Shown: positions 35,908 to 45,503, counted from the stretch's first letter. The stretch: DNA of 64,000 nt from Rickettsiales bacterium (GCA_035765535.1 DASTXE010000004.1:124001-188000); one strand, 5' to 3'. The notes: generated by a model not told the origin, from the letters alone. Numbers and translations: made by a program.

Positions 35908-36816
35908 ATGAGCCCGAAACGCACATCATCTGCTATCCGCAATTCTGCATGTCGCATGCAGGGCTTTACGCTGCTGGAACTGGCTATAGTGCTTGTAGTC
36001 ATCGGCCTCATCACAGGCAGTATTTTCGTCGGTCGCGATCTTATCCGCACCGCCCGCGTCAACAGCACCGTAGCGCAACTGAATCAGTTCAATTCCGCTG
36101 CTAATGCATTCGAGACGAAATACGGCTACCTGCCGGGTGACATTCCGGGCGAGAAAGCAAGCCGCTTTAATCTGTACTATATAACCGGAACCCTGCAGGA
36201 TGCCATCGGCTGCGGCGATGGAAACGGCATCATCGAAGGATGGAATACCAGCCCTTGGGTAGGAGGCGCCAATTTTGCCGGTGAAGTGGTCATGTTCTTC
36301 CTGCATCTGTCACAGGCTGGCATGGTAGACGGTATGTACGGCGCAGGCGGTGCGCATGTCACCATCAGCGGCGCCACGACGACCGGCGGCTCCTATAGCG
36401 GCTCCCAGCCTCCGACAGTCACTTCTACCAGCTCTTATGTGAATGAAATCCTACCCGAAGCCAAATTCGGTCATGGTAATTTCTTCACGGTCGGCTCCAG
36501 CGCAACGGTCAATTATTTCATTCTGACCGGCGTCAATAAGGTCAAAAACTCCGCCGACCTTGGCAGTACGAATAATATTACTCCCGTGGAAGCAGCCATG
36601 TTCGACAAGAAAATCGACGATGGAATGCCCGGAACCGGCACTGTATTTGCACTCGATACAGTCACTACCCCTATTTCTCCACCGGGCGGCGGAGGCACGG
36701 AAGTGACCACCATGTCCGCAAATAACTGTATCGACGCCACCGGCAAATATTACAACACCGCCAGCAGTACCTACGCCAATACCGAGAACTGTTCGCTAAG
36801 AATACAGTTTCAGTAA
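35908..36816 (+). CDS. Pseudopilin-like secreted protein
   Basis: 302 residues. A 17-residue or longer basic leader ends MQG before FTLLELAIVLVVIGLITGS (prepilin signal with Glu5). It is followed by GRDLIRTARVNSTVAQLNQF and YGYLPGDIPGEK, the same module as in the protein at 20857. The rest is a Gly/Thr-rich soluble domain ending NCSLRIQFQ, matching the NCALSFGLQ end of that paralog. It has a longer leader than usual. Single gene; no secretion machinery nearby. Confidence 0.75.
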   Translation: MSPKRTSSAIRNSACRMQGFTLLELAIVLVVIGLITGSIFVGRDLIRTARVNSTVAQLNQFNSAANAFETKYGYLPGDIPGEKASRFNLYYITGTLQDAIGCGDGNGIIEGWNTSPWVGGANFAGEVVMFFLHLSQAGMVDGMYGAGGAHVTISGATTTGGSYSGSQPPTVTSTSSYVNEILPEAKFGHGNFFTVGSSATVNYFILTGVNKVKNSADLGSTNNITPVEAAMFDKKIDDGMPGTGTVFALDTVTTPISPPGGGGTEVTTMSANNCIDATGKYYNTASSTYANTENCSLRIQFQ

Positions 36817-36986
36817 AATCACCCGCCCTGGTTGATATATCGAATATTTCTCCAATCAAAATGTTGCGACAATGCAACGCAGGTGATCAATCAGCAGATA
36901 CGGTATTATTTCAAGTACAAATAACACTGAATGGTTGTATATTTCACCATTATTCCCAACTACATAAAATCATAGAGGATGGAAAT

Positions 36987-38654
36987 ATGCCCATTCATGC
37001 TCGTGTAATAAAAAAGATAATCGCTTTATCTGCATTACCGGCAGTATTGTTTGCACAGAGCGGATGGGCGCATACCGTATCCGTGGGCTATGAAAGCGCA
37101 GGCGCAGGAACCGTGGACTTCTGGTATGGCACCTATCATTCCCCTGCCCAGGCAACCTATACTGAAGGCAGCATGTCCCTGGTAGGCATAGGGAACTCAT
37201 TTTCGTCAACCACACCCTTCACCTTACTGACCTCAACCAAGCCCGGTGGACTGGTAGATGGCACCACTAACTTTTTTACCGACGGCACCTCACTGGTCGC
37301 AGTGAATACGAACGGCACGGTACAGACATGGCAGGGTGTCCAGATCACGGGCCTTACACCGGGAACCTACAGGTTTACCTATATACCGATTGCAAGCCCA
37401 ACCTCCGTATGGGCACCGTGGGATAGTGTTATCCTTTCAAGCATTGTAACGCTTAGCGCATCCATCACCGGATCAAGTTTTTCACCTAACGCATCGCCTT
37501 CCAGCAACGAGGCCGCTGCAATGCTCGACAGCATTACCAGCACTGCCACAGGAGATATGGCAAACGTGATTACAACGTTACAGGGCATGAGCACAGACGA
37601 ACAGCATAATGCCTTGCAGCATATTGCCCCCCAGACCAACACCGCAATAGCCCAGGCGTCCACCCAAACTGTCAGTGGCTCACTCGATAGCGTTGAGACC
37701 AGGCTTGAAGGGTTACGTTCGCAAGGTTATACAACCACGGCTGCGGATGATTTGTTTAATGGCAAGTCCATACAGGTTGCCGACAATGGCGATCTGGCAG
37801 AGACCTTGTCCGGCGATGTTTCCAAAAAACATAGCGTATGGGCAAAAGTCATTGGCTCATACGATAACCAGGGAATGAAAGACGGCTTTGCCGGATACAC
37901 CTCCAAAACAGGCGGAATGGTGGTTGGAGGGGATACGCTCCTGGGTTATAAATGGGTCGGCGGGGTAGCACTGGCATACGCAGAAACCGACGTATCCATG
38001 CATGATTACCGCTCAGGTGACAGCACAAAAATAGGCAGCTATCAAATTACCGGCTATACCAGCCGCGATTTCGGCAAATGGTATATGGAGGGCATGACCG
38101 CTTATGCACGCCAGCGGTTCGATACTTCACGTGACACCATTGTTTCCGGAGTGGCGCAGGGAAGCTTCAATGGCGATCAGGTTGCGGCACGCCTGACCGC
38201 CGGCGTTCCAATCGCGATCAAAGATCAATGGACACTCACACCAACAGCAGGCATGGAAATAAATTATATGCACCAGGACGATTATACGGAAACGGGTGCG
38301 GGAGCTTTGTCGCTCAGCGTAGATTCGGCATCCGCCACACGTGTGCGCAGTGTTATAGGGGCAAAACTTGCCACTGAGGCTGAATATGGGGAATACACCC
38401 TACGCCCTTCAGTCCATACGGCATGGAGACATGAATTTCATAATAACGGCATCGATTCGACAGCCGCCTTTGTCGGCGGAGGCACAAACTTTACCACCAC
38501 CGGCGAAAGCCTGGAACGCAATAACTATAACTTCGGTGGCGCAGTCAATATAAGCAAGACCAAAGATTTTTCCCTGACCGCTCAGGTGGATACGGACAGA
38601 GCTTCAAGCTATGCCGGATATACGGGACAGGTTCTGGCACAATGGAAGTTTTAA
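36987..38654 (+). CDS. Autotransporter with short passenger domain
   Basis: 555 residues. Signal peptide MPIHARVIKKIIALSALPAVLFAQSGWA. The passenger runs to about residue 265 and is small and Thr/Ser/Gly-rich. The C-terminal autotransporter barrel (about 285-555) has alternating beta strands (SVWAKVIGSYDNQGM, GGVALAYAETDVSM, TLTPTAGMEINYMHQDDY) and ends in Phe (QVLAQWKF) for BAM recognition. GAGGATGGAA precedes ATG 36987. An upstream open frame without a signal peptide is rejected. It is a type V secreted surface protein, possibly an adhesin, comparable in build to rickettsial Sca proteins. Confidence 0.87.
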   Translation: MPIHARVIKKIIALSALPAVLFAQSGWAHTVSVGYESAGAGTVDFWYGTYHSPAQATYTEGSMSLVGIGNSFSSTTPFTLLTSTKPGGLVDGTTNFFTDGTSLVAVNTNGTVQTWQGVQITGLTPGTYRFTYIPIASPTSVWAPWDSVILSSIVTLSASITGSSFSPNASPSSNEAAAMLDSITSTATGDMANVITTLQGMSTDEQHNALQHIAPQTNTAIAQASTQTVSGSLDSVETRLEGLRSQGYTTTAADDLFNGKSIQVADNGDLAETLSGDVSKKHSVWAKVIGSYDNQGMKDGFAGYTSKTGGMVVGGDTLLGYKWVGGVALAYAETDVSMHDYRSGDSTKIGSYQITGYTSRDFGKWYMEGMTAYARQRFDTSRDTIVSGVAQGSFNGDQVAARLTAGVPIAIKDQWTLTPTAGMEINYMHQDDYTETGAGALSLSVDSASATRVRSVIGAKLATEAEYGEYTLRPSVHTAWRHEFHNNGIDSTAAFVGGGTNFTTTGESLERNNYNFGGAVNISKTKDFSLTAQVDTDRASSYAGYTGQVLAQWKF

Positions 38655-38666
38655 AGCGCACTGCTA

Positions 38667-38699
38667 AGGCCAGTAGGCCGCAGCTGGAGCAATTAAACT
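38667..38699. repeat. Fragment of dispersed repeat, family 2
   Basis: AGGCCAGTAGGCCGCAGCTG and GAGCAATTAAACT resemble 48829-48866 (AGGCCAGAAGGCCGAAGCGG then GAGCACTCAAATAAACT). In both places the end supplies the TAG stop of a minus-strand gene (prfB here, mscL there). Confidence 0.5.
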
Positions 38700-39823
38700 A
38701 GTTCCCTTCCAGCATCTCGCTTTTGCCCTTCACGCGGTCGGCAAGTGCAGCGGACATGAACGCTTCCAGATCTCCGTCCAGCACGGCCTGCGTATTGCTG
38801 GTTTCCACATCGGTGCGCAGGTCTTTGATCATCTGGTACGGATGCAGCACGTAGGAGCGTATCTGGTGCCCCCAGGCATTATCCGTCTTGGTGGCATTAA
38901 GCGCATTGGCCTTCTCTTCGCGCTTCTGCAGCTCCAGCTCATACAATCGCGCGCGCAGCATGGAATAAGCCTCGGCGCGGTTCTTATGCTGGGAACGCGA
39001 TGTCTGGCACTGTACGACGATATTCGTCGGCATATGCGTGATGCGAATAGCGCTGTCAGTCTTGTTCACGTGCTGGCCGCCTGCCCCCGAAGCACGAAAT
39101 GTGTCCACGCGCAGGTCCTTTTCATTGATTTCGACTTCAATCGTATCATCCACCATCGGATAAACCCAGACGCTCGCAAAACTCGTATGGCGGCGCGCAT
39201 TGCTGTCGAACGGCGAGATACGCACAAGCCGGTGCACACCGGACTCCGTCTTCGCCCAGCCATATGCATTATGGCCGGAAACCTTAATCGTGGCGGATTT
39301 AATGCCCGCTTCTTCGCCCGCCTGCTCGTCGATCAATTCCATCTTGAATCCGGCTTTTTCCGCCCAGCGCATATACATGCGCAGCAATATCGAGGCCCAG
39401 TCCTGGCTTTCCGTACCGCCCGCACCGGGGTGGATTTCAATGAAACAGTCATTCGCATCCGCTTCACCGGACAGCAGGCTTTCCAGCTCCAGGCGCCGCA
39501 GTTTGTCGGCCACCTTGCCAAGCTCCGCTTCCGCATCGCTCACAATGGAGTTATCCCCTTCCGCTTCGCCCATCTCGGCAAGCTCAAGGCTATCCTTGGC
39601 GGTTTTATCCAGTTCCTGGTAATTGCCGATGAGTTCCGACAGGTGATTGCGCTCACGCAGCAGGGTTTGCGCGTGCTTGGCATCATTCCACAGGCCGGGA
39701 TCGGAAGTGAGGCTGTTTAATTCGTCCAGACGGCGAAGGGCATTATCCCAGTCAAAGATACCTCCGCAGTTGGGCCTGCGACTGCTCAATTCGCTTAGCC
39801 AGGTTTATAATCTCTGCTTTCAT
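38698..39823 (-). CDS. prfB: Peptide chain release factor 2 (programmed +1 frameshift)
   Basis: The product is about 374 residues and reads UAA and UGA. The zero frame starts at ATG 39823 ([20 protein letters not shown]), reaches codon 23 (CTT) and meets in-frame TGA at 39754-39752. A +1 shift continues as [12 protein letters not shown] to TAG at 38698. RF2 markers are SPF in [19 protein letters not shown] and GGQ in [15 protein letters not shown]. The shift site (separate entry) has the usual internal Shine-Dalgarno, so this is autoregulation by RF2 level, not a mutation. It follows the membrane-protein and mrcA genes. Confidence 0.95.
39751..39766 (-). promoter_or_regulatory. prfB programmed +1 frameshift signal
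   Basis: Minus-strand CGGAGGTATCTTTGAC: Shine-Dalgarno-like GGAGG, two codons, then slippery CTT followed by TGA C. It matches the E. coli RF2 site AGGGGGTATCTTTGAC in everything but the SD core. Slow decoding of UGA C when RF2 is scarce lets ribosomes slip to GAC. Confidence 0.95.
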
Positions 39824-39838
39824 GACAATCCCCAGAAT

Positions 39839-39859
39839 CTATACGGTTTCCCCGTATAG
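39839..39859 (-). other. Leader hairpin upstream of prfB
   Basis: Perfect 8-bp stem CTATACGG/CCGTATAG with a GGAAA loop ends 15 nt before the prfB ATG; the ribosome-binding GGGGA lies between. No T-run follows, so it may be a processing or translational-control element in the 73-nt gap after the membrane-protein gene. Confidence 0.5.
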
Positions 39860-39896
39860 CGCGATCCGCAAAGCCCTGTAAAGATAAATATTCCGC

Positions 39897-40835
39897 CTAT
39901 TCCAGGCGCAAATAACGCACGACCTTTTCCTGCATGCCCGGCGAAAGCTGGTGCGGACGGTTCACAGCCGTATAAAATACAGCGAAATACGTGGCTTTGA
40001 GCGAACTCACGAGAATCTTGATAATGCTGTGCATCAGTGAAATCAGCACCCCGGCCACGTAAAGCGGCAGCAGGTAAAGGAAGAAAGGCGTTCCCTGATT
40101 TGCATTGAAAGTCGTCACCCACTCTATGGGAATATAAGGCGGCAGCAGGTAGGAGGCAATCCCCGCTATCAGCAGTATACCGAAATAAAGCGCCATCAGC
40201 ATGGCAGACACCACTCCGCCGAACACGTCCATCCCGAATGCACCTGCCAGCGCTTCCGGCACGTTCTGTTTCAATTGGCGCAGTTTTCCCGCCGCATCCT
40301 TAATGGGGAGCCGCTCAATGATGATGGCAGGCAGCAGATAGGACTCGGCAACATCATAAAGCCCTTCCAGCGCCGCCAGAGCCGCAGCGATCAGAAATCC
40401 AAGCACGCCGTTATTATTCGATTCCGAACTATTGGCTTTCGCCAGCGCAATTTCCACCACGGCAAACATGCGCAGCGGCCATTTGCGCTCTTTGGCAACC
40501 TTTTGGGCTTCTATAATGGGCGTGTCGCTTCCCGTGAGTTTGCCGTACGCCACCCAGGTCTGGCAGGCGCGCTTATTCAGGTGAAACAGAAAACTATACG
40601 GATAGATAAAGAGCAGCAGCACGAAGAGGCCGAGAATTCCTAACCCCGCATGATAATCGTAAGTAAGGGAGAACAGAACGAACAACACCAGAAGATGGCA
40701 GACAACCGTAAAAATAAGTCGAGCTGTAATCAGCTTAACGGTTTCTTCATTGCCCAATAGCTGGAAGCTGGAGACGAAAAGATTGCCGATCTTCCTGCCG
40801 CGCTCACCGAAAAACGCCTCAAACATGCCAGCCAC
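39897..40835 (-). CDS. Polytopic membrane protein of unknown function
   Basis: 312 residues. About six membrane helices (near 45-65, 70-92, 145-160, 210-235, 255-275) with cytoplasmic loops; it begins MFEAFFGERGRKIGNLFVSSFQLLG. It lies between mrcA and prfB on the same strand, so it may be cotranscribed with them. I do not recognise a named family; it loosely resembles uncharacterised DUF6159-like membrane proteins. Confidence 0.6.
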   Translation of the reverse strand: MAGMFEAFFGERGRKIGNLFVSSFQLLGNEETVKLITARLIFTVVCHLLVLFVLFSLTYDYHAGLGILGLFVLLLFIYPYSFLFHLNKRACQTWVAYGKLTGSDTPIIEAQKVAKERKWPLRMFAVVEIALAKANSSESNNNGVLGFLIAAALAALEGLYDVAESYLLPAIIIERLPIKDAAGKLRQLKQNVPEALAGAFGMDVFGGVVSAMLMALYFGILLIAGIASYLLPPYIPIEWVTTFNANQGTPFFLYLLPLYVAGVLISLMHSIIKILVSSLKATYFAVFYTAVNRPHQLSPGMQEKVVRYLRLE

Positions 40836-40902
40836 CGTTCTGTTATAGGACAGACAATACTTTAACGCGAATCCGCCTTACAAAACAAGAGATTTAAAGT
40901 CG

Positions 40903-43434
40903 CTAGTATAAACCGCCCGTGCCTTCGCTGCCGCGTCGTTCATAACGCGAAGGCGGAAGATATGCACCGCCGTAAGTACTGCTATCAGGCTTGGGCATGT
41001 ATTCGGCAGGCGGCGGAGCGGATTGCTGCTCGGACGGGAAAGTATAATCCGGCGCTCCTGGCTGCGGCTGCAGCTTCTGGCTGTCCGGAACCTTCGGAAC
41101 CTCCTCGCCGCCCTGACCCGGCACTTCGTTTTCCTTGAAGGCTTCCATCACGATACGGTCCGTCGTGCCCGGTATCGGCGGCAGCCCCGTCAGGATATCG
41201 ATCGGCGCGAACGTAATACCCGGCGGAACGTTGAAGGGCTTGGAGGGCTCCTCTTTAAGCGCCTGTTCCATGAATTTGATAAAGCCGGGCAGCGCCACGC
41301 TCGCACCGGTTTCGCGCCGTCCCAGCGTCTTGGGCTGGTCGTAACCGACATAGATCCCCGCCACGAGATCCGGCGAGAACCCGATGAACCAGGTATCTTT
41401 ACTGTCATTCGTCGTACCGGTCTTGCCCGCCAGCACCTTGCCAAGTTTATGCGCTGCGTAGCCCGTTCCATGCTCGACGACGCCCTGCATCATCGAAACG
41501 ATCTGATAAACGGCCCGGTTATCTGCGATCTGCACGCGGTTATCCGGCAACACAGGCGGCTTGGAAGCCTCACTGACCTGCGCCATGCCATCCAGCAGAC
41601 AACCCGTGCAGGGCCGTGTATCGTGCCGGAAAATGGTCTTGCCGGTCTTATCGTCAATACGGTCGATCATCCAGGGCGAAACGCGTTTGCCGCCATTATC
41701 GAGCATCGAATAAGCATTCGCCAGACGGATCAGCGTGGTTTCCTGCGCGCCGAGTACCAGGGAGAATTCATTGGGCAGCTTGTCGTAAATGCCGAAACGT
41801 TTGCCCAGCTCGATGATCTTATCCAGGCCAAGCATCTGCGCAAGCCGCACCGTCATGGCGTTACGCGACTTTTCCAGTGCCGTGCGCAATGTGGCCGGCC
41901 CCAGATATCCGCCATGATAATTTTCCGGCTTCCATACCGGCATGCCGGAACCCTGGCTGATCTCCACCGGCGCATCCACCACGATCGAAGCCGGAGTGAA
42001 CCCGTTCTCCATCGCGGTCAGGTACACAAACGGCTTGAAGGATGAACCGGGCTGGCGGCGTGCCTGCGTCGCGCGGTTGAATTCCGTGCCGCCATAGCTG
42101 TAACCGCCCGACATGGCCAGCACCCTGCCATTATATGGGTCCATGACGATCAGCGCACCGTTCACCGCCGGTATCTGGTGCACTTCATACACTTCTTTCT
42201 TAGCAGTCGGCGCGACGATGATCACATCACCGATCGCCAGCCCTTTTTCATGCGTCCATTTGAGCGAGTCCTTATCCAGCGTGCCCTTGGTGTTATTGGA
42301 GAAGTACACCGTCACCTTGTTATGCGCCACATCCGCCACCAGCGATAGGCGTTCGCCGTCAAACAAAGGAATTCGCTTATTGACTTCAATCGTATCCAGA
42401 TCCTTCTGCCAGTGCTGGAAATGCTGCATATGCGCGATCGGTCCGCGATAACCGTGACGGTGATCGTAGCTTTGCAGCGCATAACGTAACCCCGCATCTG
42501 CATATTCCTGCAGCGTGGGGTTCAGCGTCGTCTTGATATACAGCCCGCCCTTATACAGCGTGTCATTGCCGTATTTGGCGGCGATTTCACGGCGCACTTC
42601 TTCCGAGAAGAAATCCGCATTGGCAATTTCCGCCTTATCGCGTACCTTGAGCGTGATCGGCTGCGCAATCGCCGCACGCGCTTCAGCAGCGGTGATGTAA
42701 CCGTCATCCAGCATGCGGTTGATCACATAATCGCGGCGTTCTTTCGCACGTTCATAATGCTGAGCCGGGTCGCTACGCCCCGGCGCCTGCGGCATGGCTG
42801 CCAGAAACGCCGTTTCTTCGATGTTCAGATCGTCCAGCGGTTTATTGAAATAGTTAAGCGCCGCCGCCGCGACACCGTAAGAACCCTTGCCGAGGTAGAT
42901 TTCGTTCAGGTACAGCTCCATGATACGGTCCTTGCTGTAAACCTGCGTGATGCGGTAAGCAAGAATCGCTTCCTTGACCTTACGCGCAAGCGACTTTTCC
43001 GGCGTCAGCAGAAAGTTCTTCACCACCTGCTGCGTGATGGTCGAACCGCCGGAAACCAGATGACCATGGCCGAGCAATCCTTCGATATTCTGCAGCGAGG
43101 CGCGCGCGATGCCATAAACATCAATGCCGTTATTGGAGTAGAAATTTTTATCCTCGGCTGAGATGAACGCTTCAACCAGGCGCTTGGGCATATATTTGAA
43201 CGGAATAAAGACGCGCTTCTGCATGGCATATTCCGCCATCAGCTTGCCATCAGCCGCATAAAGACGCGTTGTTGTTTCCGGATCGTATTTGGCAAGTTCC
43301 CGGTAATCGGGCAGATCGCTGCTGTAATGAAAGAACAGGCCGATCACCAGCAGCATGCCGATCACCAGAACGGTAAACGCCGTGCTGACCGTACCGACCA
43401 GAAGCCTTATAAAGAAATTGTTCAACTTCGCCAT
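40903..43434 (-). CDS. mrcA: Penicillin-binding protein 1A
   Basis: 843 residues, bifunctional class A PBP. One N-terminal membrane anchor (residues 8-30). GT51 domain with ISAEDKNFYSNNGIDV (catalytic Glu), STITQQVVKNF and ILAYRITQVYSKDRIMELYLN. An OB-like insert is in the middle. The transpeptidase has SSFKPF (SxxK), SRN (SxN) and KTGTTND (KTG). The Pro/Gln-rich C-terminus is short. It polymerises and crosslinks peptidoglycan. In many alphaproteobacteria the order is amiC-mrcA-prfB; here one membrane gene intervenes. Confidence 0.95.
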   Translation of the reverse strand: MAKLNNFFIRLLVGTVSTAFTVLVIGMLLVIGLFFHYSSDLPDYRELAKYDPETTTRLYAADGKLMAEYAMQKRVFIPFKYMPKRLVEAFISAEDKNFYSNNGIDVYGIARASLQNIEGLLGHGHLVSGGSTITQQVVKNFLLTPEKSLARKVKEAILAYRITQVYSKDRIMELYLNEIYLGKGSYGVAAAALNYFNKPLDDLNIEETAFLAAMPQAPGRSDPAQHYERAKERRDYVINRMLDDGYITAAEARAAIAQPITLKVRDKAEIANADFFSEEVRREIAAKYGNDTLYKGGLYIKTTLNPTLQEYADAGLRYALQSYDHRHGYRGPIAHMQHFQHWQKDLDTIEVNKRIPLFDGERLSLVADVAHNKVTVYFSNNTKGTLDKDSLKWTHEKGLAIGDVIIVAPTAKKEVYEVHQIPAVNGALIVMDPYNGRVLAMSGGYSYGGTEFNRATQARRQPGSSFKPFVYLTAMENGFTPASIVVDAPVEISQGSGMPVWKPENYHGGYLGPATLRTALEKSRNAMTVRLAQMLGLDKIIELGKRFGIYDKLPNEFSLVLGAQETTLIRLANAYSMLDNGGKRVSPWMIDRIDDKTGKTIFRHDTRPCTGCLLDGMAQVSEASKPPVLPDNRVQIADNRAVYQIVSMMQGVVEHGTGYAAHKLGKVLAGKTGTTNDSKDTWFIGFSPDLVAGIYVGYDQPKTLGRRETGASVALPGFIKFMEQALKEEPSKPFNVPPGITFAPIDILTGLPPIPGTTDRIVMEAFKENEVPGQGGEEVPKVPDSQKLQPQPGAPDYTFPSEQQSAPPPAEYMPKPDSSTYGGAYLPPSRYERRGSEGTGGLY

Positions 43435-43563
43435 TTAATCACTGCGCATTTGCTCCGATGCCCGGGCTGACACTGGCTGCCGCCGCAGGCAAGTATCCTC
43501 TATAGCCGAATTACAGAAGGCTGGCATCTATTAAATAAAAAAATCCGTGGGAACACCGCGCAT

Positions 43564-43596
43564 AAAAAAACCCTCCCGGCAATACGCACGGGAGGG
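43564..43596 (-). terminator. Terminator of carD
   Basis: Perfect 8-bp stem CCCTCCCG/CGGGAGGG with a 10-base loop, followed by TTTTTTT on the minus strand, about 25 bp after the carD stop. The remaining gap to mrcA (43435-43563) shows no further feature. Confidence 0.88.
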
Positions 43597-43621
43597 CTTA
43601 AGAACTGAAAGGTAAATTTCG

Positions 43622-44134
43622 TTACGCTGCAGCCTGCTGTTTCAGCACGCCAAGCAGTTTTTCGGTCGCTTCTTTCGCATCGAGCTTCTCAGCCGCTGCC
43701 AGCTCGCAGGTCAGGCGGGAGAAAGCCGATTCATAAATCATACGTTCGCTGTAGGAACGTTCGGACTGATCGACGTTGCGATGCAGGTCGCGGACCACTT
43801 CAGCAACGGAAATCAGGTTGCCGGAATTGATCTTTGCTTCATATTCCTGAGCTCGACGGCTCCACATGCCACGCGAAGTGCGTGCGCGGCCCTTAAGCGT
43901 GGTGAACGCTTTCAGGATTTCATCGTTGGAGCTGATATTGCGCAGGCCCGCAGCGGTTGCTCTATGCACCGGCACGCGCAAGGTCATTTTATCTTTCTCG
44001 AAGGAGATCACAAAAACCTTCAGGGAAACTTCCCCGATTTTTTGTGTTTCTTCTGCAAGGATTTTGCCTACTCCGTGTGTAGGGTAAACTACATAATTGC
44101 CGACTTTGAATTCGTTAGCAGGCTTTTTCGTCAT
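43622..44134 (-). CDS. carD: CarD/CdnL-type RNA polymerase-binding regulator
   Basis: 170 residues. The N-terminal RNAP-interacting Tudor-like domain has FKVGNYVVYPTHGVGKILAEE; the C-terminal helical DNA-binding part includes GRARTSRGMWSRRAQEYEAKI. It stabilises open complexes at rRNA and other promoters. ATG 44134 (MTKKPANE) is the likely start; ATG 44143 and a longer open frame to 44182 are alternatives. It has its own promoter and terminator. Confidence 0.92.
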   Translation of the reverse strand: MTKKPANEFKVGNYVVYPTHGVGKILAEETQKIGEVSLKVFVISFEKDKMTLRVPVHRATAAGLRNISSNDEILKAFTTLKGRARTSRGMWSRRAQEYEAKINSGNLISVAEVVRDLHRNVDQSERSYSERMIYESAFSRLTCELAAAEKLDAKEATEKLLGVLKQQAAA

Positions 44135-44180
44135 ATTCTTCATCCCTTGTGTAGTTAGACCAACTTGCCAAGACAATGTC

Positions 44181-44209
44181 ACTATAGCACATTTTTAACA
44201 GAAATCATC
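44181..44209 (-). promoter_or_regulatory. Putative carD promoter in a 350-bp gap
   Basis: Minus-strand TATAGT (44181-44186) lies about 45 nt before the carD ATG; the -35 position (GATGAT, 17-nt spacer) is poor. The rest of the AT-rich gap (44210-44426) has no open frame, RNA gene or repeat that I can support. Confidence 0.4.
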
Positions 44210-44426
44210 TTATAAATAAAAATTAGTTAAAATTTTATGCAAATGTTAAGAAATTGGACAGGTGCACAGGCGATCTTTTCCGGCGCTATCTCTGGCTTAG
44301 AAGCTTAATATACCACAGTTTAGGTACAAATAAAAGATGAAGCGTAAACCTATAGGCTACAGGGTATAACATTAACCTTTTGGCCGTCTGAAACTATTAC
44401 CCGGATAGAAAATTAATCCCGCCATC

Positions 44427-44467
44427 AGCAAAAAGGGCGGTTTCCATTCCTGAAAACCGCCCTTTCA
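44427..44467 (-). terminator. Terminator of hom-glpX
   Basis: 12-bp stem AAAGGGCGGTTT/AAACCGCCCTTT with a 10-base loop and TTTTTGC on the minus strand, 20 bp after the glpX stop. Confidence 0.85.
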
Positions 44468-44486
44468 TAATAATGATGAGTGACCG

Positions 44487-45503
44487 TTATTGAGGATCGA
44501 CCCAGGTCTTGCGCACGAAATTATGCTCCGCTTCGATCACACGGACCGTGCCTGTGCGCGAACGCATGATGATCGAATGGGTATGGGCTCCACCCGGGAA
44601 ACGGCGCACACCGCGCAGCATGGAACCGTCCGTTACGCCGGTCGCCGCGAACATGACGTCTTCGCCGCCCGCCAGATCCATCAGCGTATATTTGCGGCCT
44701 AAATCTTCAATGCCCATACGTTTTGCACGTGCTTTTTCTTCTTCGCTGGCAAAAATCAGGCGTCCCTGGAACTGGCCGCCGATGCAGCGCAATGCTGCCG
44801 CAGCAAGCACGCCCTCCGGCGCGCCGCCGATGCCCATATACATGTCGATACCCGTATCCTTGCGCGAGGTCGCAATCACACCTGCTACGTCACCGTCCGT
44901 GATCAGCTGGATACGCGCACCTGCTTCACGTACTTTCGCAATAATCTCTTCATGGCGCTCACGCTTCAGGATGCAGACCACGAGATCGGATACTTCGCAG
45001 TTTTTGGCCTTAGCAAGATTCTTCAGGTTGACCGCTGGCGTATTGTCCAGATCGATCACGCCTTCCGGCAGACCGCCGCCCACAGCGATTTTGTTCATAT
45101 AAACGTCTGGCGCATGCAGGAAGCCGTTCTTTTCCGCCATAGCCACCACGGCCAGCGAGTTCGGCCCACCCGTTGCGCACAACGTTGTTCCTTCCAGCGG
45201 ATCGAGCGCGATATCCACCGCAGGCCCGTAGCCAGTGCCGACTTTTTCACCGATATAGAGCATCGGCGCTTTGTCGCGTTCACCTTCACCGATTACAACC
45301 GTGCCTTCGATTGTGAGACCATTGAGCGCCTGGCGCATCGCGTTGACCGCCACCTGGTCGGCGGCTTTTTCATCGCCGCGCCCCATCAGCACCGAAGCTG
45401 CCAGCGCCGCCGCTTCCGTCACACGCACAGCTTCAAGCGCGAAATTGCGGTCCATGGTAAATTTCTGTAAATGGCCTGTCGTGGCTTCTGCTGTCTGTGT
45501 CAT
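44487..45503 (-). CDS. glpX: Class II fructose-1,6-bisphosphatase GlpX
   Basis: 338 residues. Metal and substrate motifs are VIGEGERDKAPM, ALDPLEGTTLCA and TDGDVAGVI, with GIGGAPEGVLAAAAL. It dephosphorylates FBP in gluconeogenesis and would oppose the class I aldolase pathway at 4.8 kb. Its ATG overlaps the hom stop (ATGA), the conserved alphaproteobacterial hom-glpX order. Confidence 0.95.
   Translation of the reverse strand: MTQTAEATTGHLQKFTMDRNFALEAVRVTEAAALAASVLMGRGDEKAADQVAVNAMRQALNGLTIEGTVVIGEGERDKAPMLYIGEKVGTGYGPAVDIALDPLEGTTLCATGGPNSLAVVAMAEKNGFLHAPDVYMNKIAVGGGLPEGVIDLDNTPAVNLKNLAKAKNCEVSDLVVCILKRERHEEIIAKVREAGARIQLITDGDVAGVIATSRKDTGIDMYMGIGGAPEGVLAAAALRCIGGQFQGRLIFASEEEKARAKRMGIEDLGRKYTLMDLAGGEDVMFAATGVTDGSMLRGVRRFPGGAHTHSIIMRSRTGTVRVIEAEHNFVRKTWVDPQ

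Noticed and set aside
38698..39789. prfB as an uninterrupted gene starting at ATG 39789
   Set aside because: The first 12 residues from that start do not match RF2. The true start is ATG 39823, with a +1 shift at TGA 39754-39752.
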